A stretch of DNA of 11,706 nucleotides from an uncultured Eubacteriales bacterium (lineage in GTDB: Bacteria; Bacillota; Clostridia; Oscillospirales; CAG-272): positions 1 through 11,706 of the forward strand of contig CAKSUH010000026.1 of NCBI GenBank assembly GCA_934500855.1, read 5' to 3'. A model generated the notes under the pieces. The model did no database searches, had not been told where the DNA came from, and saw only the letters and a program-made list of their open reading frames with translations. The position numbers were made by a program, and so were the translations under genes. Shown here in pieces: positions 7,984 to 11,706 of this stretch. The first letter of the stretch is position 1, and each line of letters opens with the position of its first letter.

Positions 7984-8541
7984 TCAACGGTTGGGGACCA
8001 ATCCGAGTTTGCGGATCAGCGCCGCAACCCGCATGGCAAGCAGAATTTGCACGGCGTCCGGCAGGATGAACGGCACCACGCAACGCATCAGTGCGGTCCC
8101 CACGCCGACAGGACCCGTTCCCTTCATATAAGCAATGATGTACCAGGCGGTTCCGAACGCATAGCAAACCGCAAGGCAGAGCGCCATGACCGCAAAACGG
8201 ACTGCGGGATGCTCGGTTCTGATAACCGTTGTCAGGAGCCAGAACAGCATTGCCATCGGAATAAAGCCGACGATATAACCGCCCGTTGTTCCGAGCAGAA
8301 CGCCGATGCCTCCGCGGAAGCCCGAAAAGACCGGTGCTCCGACTGCGCCGAGCAGGATATACAGGAACACGCAGATCGTTCCCTTCTGTCCGCCCAGCGT
8401 ACAAAGTGCCAGAAAGACGCCGAACACCTGCATGGTGATCGGAACCCACGGCAACGGGATGGTAATCCACGAGCAGACCACCATCAGGGCTACAAACAGC
8501 GCCATTTGCGCAATATCGCGGGTTGAAATCCGTTTTGTCAT
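7984..8541 (-). CDS. bioY: Biotin transporter substrate-binding membrane subunit BioY
   Basis: BioY is the S component that captures biotin in energy-coupling-factor (ECF) transporters in the cytoplasmic membrane. The 185-residue protein is very hydrophobic with about six membrane segments. It has the family's recognisable stretches: WVPITMQVFGVFLA near the N-terminus, then LLGAVGAPVFSGFRGGIG and LLGTTGGYIVGF. No energising subunits (EcfA/EcfT) are nearby, so it likely uses a shared module coded elsewhere. The start has AAGGA 9 bases upstream. The gene lies 60 bases after pyrG and 10 bases before purB. No BirA-type operator or terminator was seen in the pyrG-bioY gap, so it appears to be driven by the nucleotide operon rather than by biotin. 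The reason for this placement is not clear. Confidence 0.94.
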   Translation of the reverse strand: MTKRISTRDIAQMALFVALMVVCSWITIPLPWVPITMQVFGVFLALCTLGGQKGTICVFLYILLGAVGAPVFSGFRGGIGVLLGTTGGYIVGFIPMAMLFWLLTTVIRTEHPAVRFAVMALCLAVCYAFGTAWYIIAYMKGTGPVGVGTALMRCVVPFILPDAVQILLAMRVAALIRKLGLVPNR

Positions 8542-8601
8542 GATTGTTGATTCCTTTTTGTTTATTTTTGCGAAAGTTCCGACAGGGACTCCCCTTGCCT
8601 T

Positions 8602-10221
<1,620 letters not shown>

Positions 10222-10806
10222 CTATTTATAGGTAGACAGAATGTTTTCGGCAACTGTCCGCTTCGTAACGCAGCGATCCATTGCCTGTTTTTCAATATAA
10301 CGGTGCGCTTCTTCTTCGGTCATGCGAAGCTGTTCGATCAGAAGGCATTTCGCGCGGTTCACGATTCGGATCTCCACCATTTTTTCCTCCATCGAAACCG
10401 CCCGTTCCTCCAGCCGTCGCAATCGCTCCCGCGTGCCGCAAAGCAACATCAGGGACTGCGCGATCATCGTTTCGGAAGTCGGCTTCGGAAGCGTCAGAAC
10501 GCCGTGCGGACCTGTCCTGCGGCTGACCTCGGGGAAATCCTCCGCTCTGACCAGAAGCAGAACGCCAACCCCGCTGTTCTCGCAGATCGCGCACGCCAGA
10601 TCCGCCCCCGAAAGATCGGTCAGCGGGTCGTTGATAATGGCGATGTCGAAGTGCTCCTCGGCGAGGCGTTCCCGAGCCGCCGCGGCATCGGGGACCGTGA
10701 CGATTCTGGAATACCGCTTCGGCGGAAGCACGCGCGACAGAAGATCCGCAACCTTGGACGAGCGCGAAACCAAGAGAATCCCGTATTCGGGCGACGCGTC
10801 GTTCAC
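10222..10806 (-). CDS. ANTAR-domain regulator with degenerate receiver domain
   Basis: This is a predicted RNA-binding antitermination regulator of 194 residues. Residues about 7-115 fold like a response-regulator receiver, but the usual acidic pocket is gone. VSRSS stands where VDD is normal, and the phospho-acceptor position in DIAIINDPL is Asn59; the Lys of LPKP (108) is kept. A coiled-coil linker (about 125-150, RERLRRLEERAVSMEEK) leads to the ANTAR three-helix domain, with RAKCLLI, MTEEEAHRYIEKQAMD and TKRTVAENIL. I chose the GTG at 10806, preceded by GGAGGGAGGG 6 bases away. The longer in-frame ATG at 10845 would lie at or before the start point of the nearest promoter. The gene leads the pyrG-bioY-purB-purA-guaA operon and is divergent from type III glutamine synthetase. 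Related clostridial proteins often sit beside glutamine synthetase genes, so a glutamine-linked role is inferred. Confidence 0.9.
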   Translation of the reverse strand: MNDASPEYGILLVSRSSKVADLLSRVLPPKRYSRIVTVPDAAAARERLAEEHFDIAIINDPLTDLSGADLACAICENSGVGVLLLVRAEDFPEVSRRTGPHGVLTLPKPTSETMIAQSLMLLCGTRERLRRLEERAVSMEEKMVEIRIVNRAKCLLIEQLRMTEEEAHRYIEKQAMDRCVTKRTVAENILSTYK

Positions 10807-10812
10807 GGTGTT

Positions 10813-10822
10813 CCCTCCCTCC
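10813..10822 (-). promoter_or_regulatory. Shine-Dalgarno that supports the GTG start of the ANTAR gene
   Basis: GGAGGGAGGG on minus lies 6 bases before GTG 10806. The alternative ATG at 10845 has no comparable site and overlaps the region just after a TATAAT box. Confidence 0.75.
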
Positions 10823-10848
10823 GAATCGAATACACTCAATAACATCTT

Positions 10849-10878
10849 ATTATATCACAGAAAGGACCCTTTTTTCAA
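10849..10878 (-). promoter_or_regulatory. Proximal promoter of the ANTAR-pyrG operon
   Basis: The minus strand has TTGAAA (10878-10873), an 18-base spacer, then TATAAT (10854-10849). The expected start is near 10842, which gives a short leader before the GTG. The spacer contains the inverted repeat AAAGG-AC-CCTTT (10861-10872), which could be an operator or chance. Confidence 0.7.
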
Positions 10879-10942
10879 CTGTTATTTTGGTCAAAAACAA
10901 AGTTTTTTTGCCGATTTTTTTATTCTCCCCGTCGTCAAACCG

Positions 10943-10990
10943 AAAAAAGGGCGTTCCGCGGTGGCGGAAAAGACCGTCCCGATGAACGCC
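10943..10990 (-). terminator. Terminator-like hairpin between the two ANTAR promoters
   Basis: On minus, GGCGTTC (10990-10984) can pair with GAACGCC (10956-10950), followed by C and six T (10948-10943). The 27-base interior can also pair, through CGG/CCG blocks around a TCTTTT loop, making a long hairpin. A competing smaller hairpin, TTCCGC-CACC-GCGGAA, uses part of the right arm and would prevent the terminator. Transcripts from the distal promoter would end after about 60 bases unless this structure is bypassed. It may be an attenuator or the end of a small RNA. Confidence 0.65.
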
Positions 10991-11008
10991 GTTGCTCATT
11001 GACACTGT

Positions 11009-11037
11009 ATTATAGCACGCCGCGCAGGCTTTGTCAA
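11009..11037 (-). promoter_or_regulatory. Distal consensus promoter upstream of the ANTAR gene
   Basis: The minus strand has TTGACA (11037-11032), exactly 17 bases, and TATAAT (11014-11009), a perfect sigma-A match. Transcription would begin near 11002, only about 12 bases before the left arm of the hairpin at 10943-10990. It is back-to-back with the glnN promoter, with about 50 bases between the two -35 boxes. Confidence 0.83.
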
Positions 11038-11060
11038 TCGCATTTTTGCAAAAAAACGCG

Positions 11061-11084
11061 AATTTCGAAAAAAATTTCGGAAAA
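11061..11084 (+). repeat. Tandem 12-base repeat just upstream of the glnN -35 box
   Basis: AATTTCGAAAAA (11061-11072) is followed directly by AATTTCGGAAAA (11073-11084), 11 of 12 bases identical. The pair ends 4 bases before TTGACA. A period near one helical turn and the A-tracts suggest an activator site or UP-like element; chance in AT-rich DNA is possible. Confidence 0.5.
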
Positions 11085-11088
11085 GCCC

Positions 11089-11116
11089 TTGACAAATCGA
11101 AAAAATCGTGTATAAT
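11089..11116 (+). promoter_or_regulatory. Promoter of glnN
   Basis: The plus strand has TTGACA (11089-11094), a 16-base spacer, and TATAAT (11111-11116). Both boxes match the consensus exactly, with a slightly short spacer. The start should be near 11122, giving a leader of about 80 bases before the glnN ATG. Confidence 0.85.
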
Positions 11117-11130
11117 ACTCACATAAAGGC

Positions 11131-11171
11131 AAAGGCGTCTTGAAGATTTCCCTATCTTCAGCGCCTTTTTT
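11131..11171 (+). terminator. Leader terminator (attenuator) upstream of glnN
   Basis: GGCG (11134-11137) pairs with CGCC (11162-11165), and TGAAGAT (11141-11147) pairs with ATCTTCA (11154-11160) around the six-base loop TTCCCT. A small internal bulge separates the two stems, and six T follow (11166-11171). AAA/TTT pairs can extend the base. The structure lies wholly between the promoter and the glnN Shine-Dalgarno, so it should end most transcripts after about 50 bases unless antitermination occurs. A second AAAGGC copy (11125-11130) directly upstream offers an alternative left arm. Confidence 0.82.
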
Positions 11172-11202
11172 CGTTTTACAAAGCACAAAAGGAGAAGAAA
11201 CT

Positions 11203-11706
11203 ATGAACACGGTTACGGATTACTTCGGCAGTCTGGTATTCGATGACAGAATGATGAAAGCCACCCTTTCCTCCGACATTTACCGTTCGCTGAAAAAGAC
11301 CATCGACGAAGGCGCGCGCCTTGATACCGATGTGGCAAACGCAGTTGCGAAATCCATGAAGGACTGGGCGATCGCACACGGAGCCACGCACTTCACACAC
11401 TGGTTCCAGCCGCTGACCGGCGTCACGGCGGAAAAGCATGACAGCTTCATCACACCCGCTCCCGACGGCGGCGTCATCATGGAGTTCTCCGGAAAAGAGC
11501 TGATCAAAGGCGAACCGGACGCCTCCTCCTTCCCCTCCGGCGGTCTGCGTGCAACCTTTGAAGCCCGCGGCTACACCGCATGGGATCCGACGTCCTTCGC
11601 TTTCATCAAGGATAAAACCCTTTGCATCCCGACCGCGTTCTGCTCCTACGGCGGCGAGGCGCTCGACAAAAAGACCCCCCTGCTCCGCTCGATGCAGGCG
11701 GTAAAC
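11203..11706 (+). CDS. glnN: Glutamine synthetase type III (N-terminal part, cut by window end)
   Basis: Glutamine synthetase makes glutamine from glutamate, ammonia and ATP, the main entry of ammonium into metabolism. The first 168 residues are visible, of about 700 usual for the type III (GSIII) family, and the frame is open to the last base. Family-typical stretches are clear: FGSLVFDD near the start, [20 protein letters not shown] (52-71), [30 protein letters not shown] and [17 protein letters not shown], then [20 protein letters not shown]. The first catalytic residues lie within this N-terminal half, but most of the active site is beyond the window. The start has AGGAG 8 bases upstream. 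It is the only plus-strand gene, divergent from the ANTAR regulator and preceded by a terminator in its leader, suggesting control by transcription antitermination. Confidence 0.97.
   Translation, partial: MNTVTDYFGSLVFDDRMMKATLSSDIYRSLKKTIDEGARLDTDVANAVAKSMKDWAIAHGATHFTHWFQPLTGVTAEKHDSFITPAPDGGVIMEFSGKELIKGEPDASSFPSGGLRATFEARGYTAWDPTSFAFIKDKTLCIPTAFCSYGGEALDKKTPLLRSMQAVN

Larger units (their letters stand above)
10807..11202. other. Divergent control region between the ANTAR operon and glnN
   Basis: These 396 bases have no convincing protein gene. They hold, on minus, a proximal promoter, a terminator-like hairpin and a distal promoter for the ANTAR operon. On plus they hold a tandem 12-base repeat, a promoter, and a leader terminator for glnN. 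The centre is strongly AT-rich compared with the neighbouring genes. The individual elements are listed separately. Confidence 0.8.

Noticed and set aside
10807..10845. A 13-residue longer ANTAR protein from ATG 10845.
   Set aside because: That ATG lies at or before the expected start point of the proximal promoter and lacks a ribosome site; GTG 10806 has a strong one.
11131..11171. On the minus strand the loop of the glnN leader hairpin reads AGGGAA, matching the ANTAR loop rule (A1, G4).
   Set aside because: No minus-strand promoter that would transcribe it was seen, there is no second hairpin of the same kind, and the T-tract is on plus. The match is likely chance.

Overview
The window looks like chromosomal DNA from a GC-rich Clostridia-type Firmicute, probably an uncultured gut Oscillospirales/Ruminococcaceae relative. 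This is inferred from gene content and style: a type III glutamine synthetase next to an ANTAR regulator, consensus sigma-A promoters (TTGACA-17-TATAAT), strong purine-rich Shine-Dalgarno sites, and a metazoan-like long PurB. No species can be named from sequence alone. Nearly everything is on the minus strand; only the last gene runs on plus.

Positions 1-3541 hold an accessory, envelope-type cluster, read right to left. It starts with a TetR-type repressor gene broken by a one-base frameshift, under a perfect consensus promoter. Then come a helix-turn-helix regulator with a six-helix membrane tail, a DUF4097-like repeat lipoprotein, and an ABC-transporter ATPase cut by the window edge. The last three genes are 10 bases apart or less and should be one operon.

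Positions 3604-10806 hold a tightly packed six-gene operon on minus: ANTAR regulator, pyrG, bioY, purB, purA, guaA, ending in a long intrinsic terminator. It gathers end-branch nucleotide enzymes: CTP synthase, adenylosuccinate lyase, adenylosuccinate synthetase and GMP synthase. It also carries a biotin-transporter component. PyrG and GuaA both consume glutamine.

Positions 10807-11202 are a divergent control region. On minus it has two promoters for the ANTAR operon with a terminator-like hairpin between them. On plus it has one promoter followed within about 50 bases by a terminator hairpin, and then glnN (type III glutamine synthetase, cut by the window end). ANTAR proteins are typically RNA-binding antiterminators, so the most interesting reading is a shared attenuation circuit. 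It would link glutamine synthesis to glutamine-consuming nucleotide synthesis. The canonical ANTAR two-hairpin target is not visible, so this remains a hypothesis.
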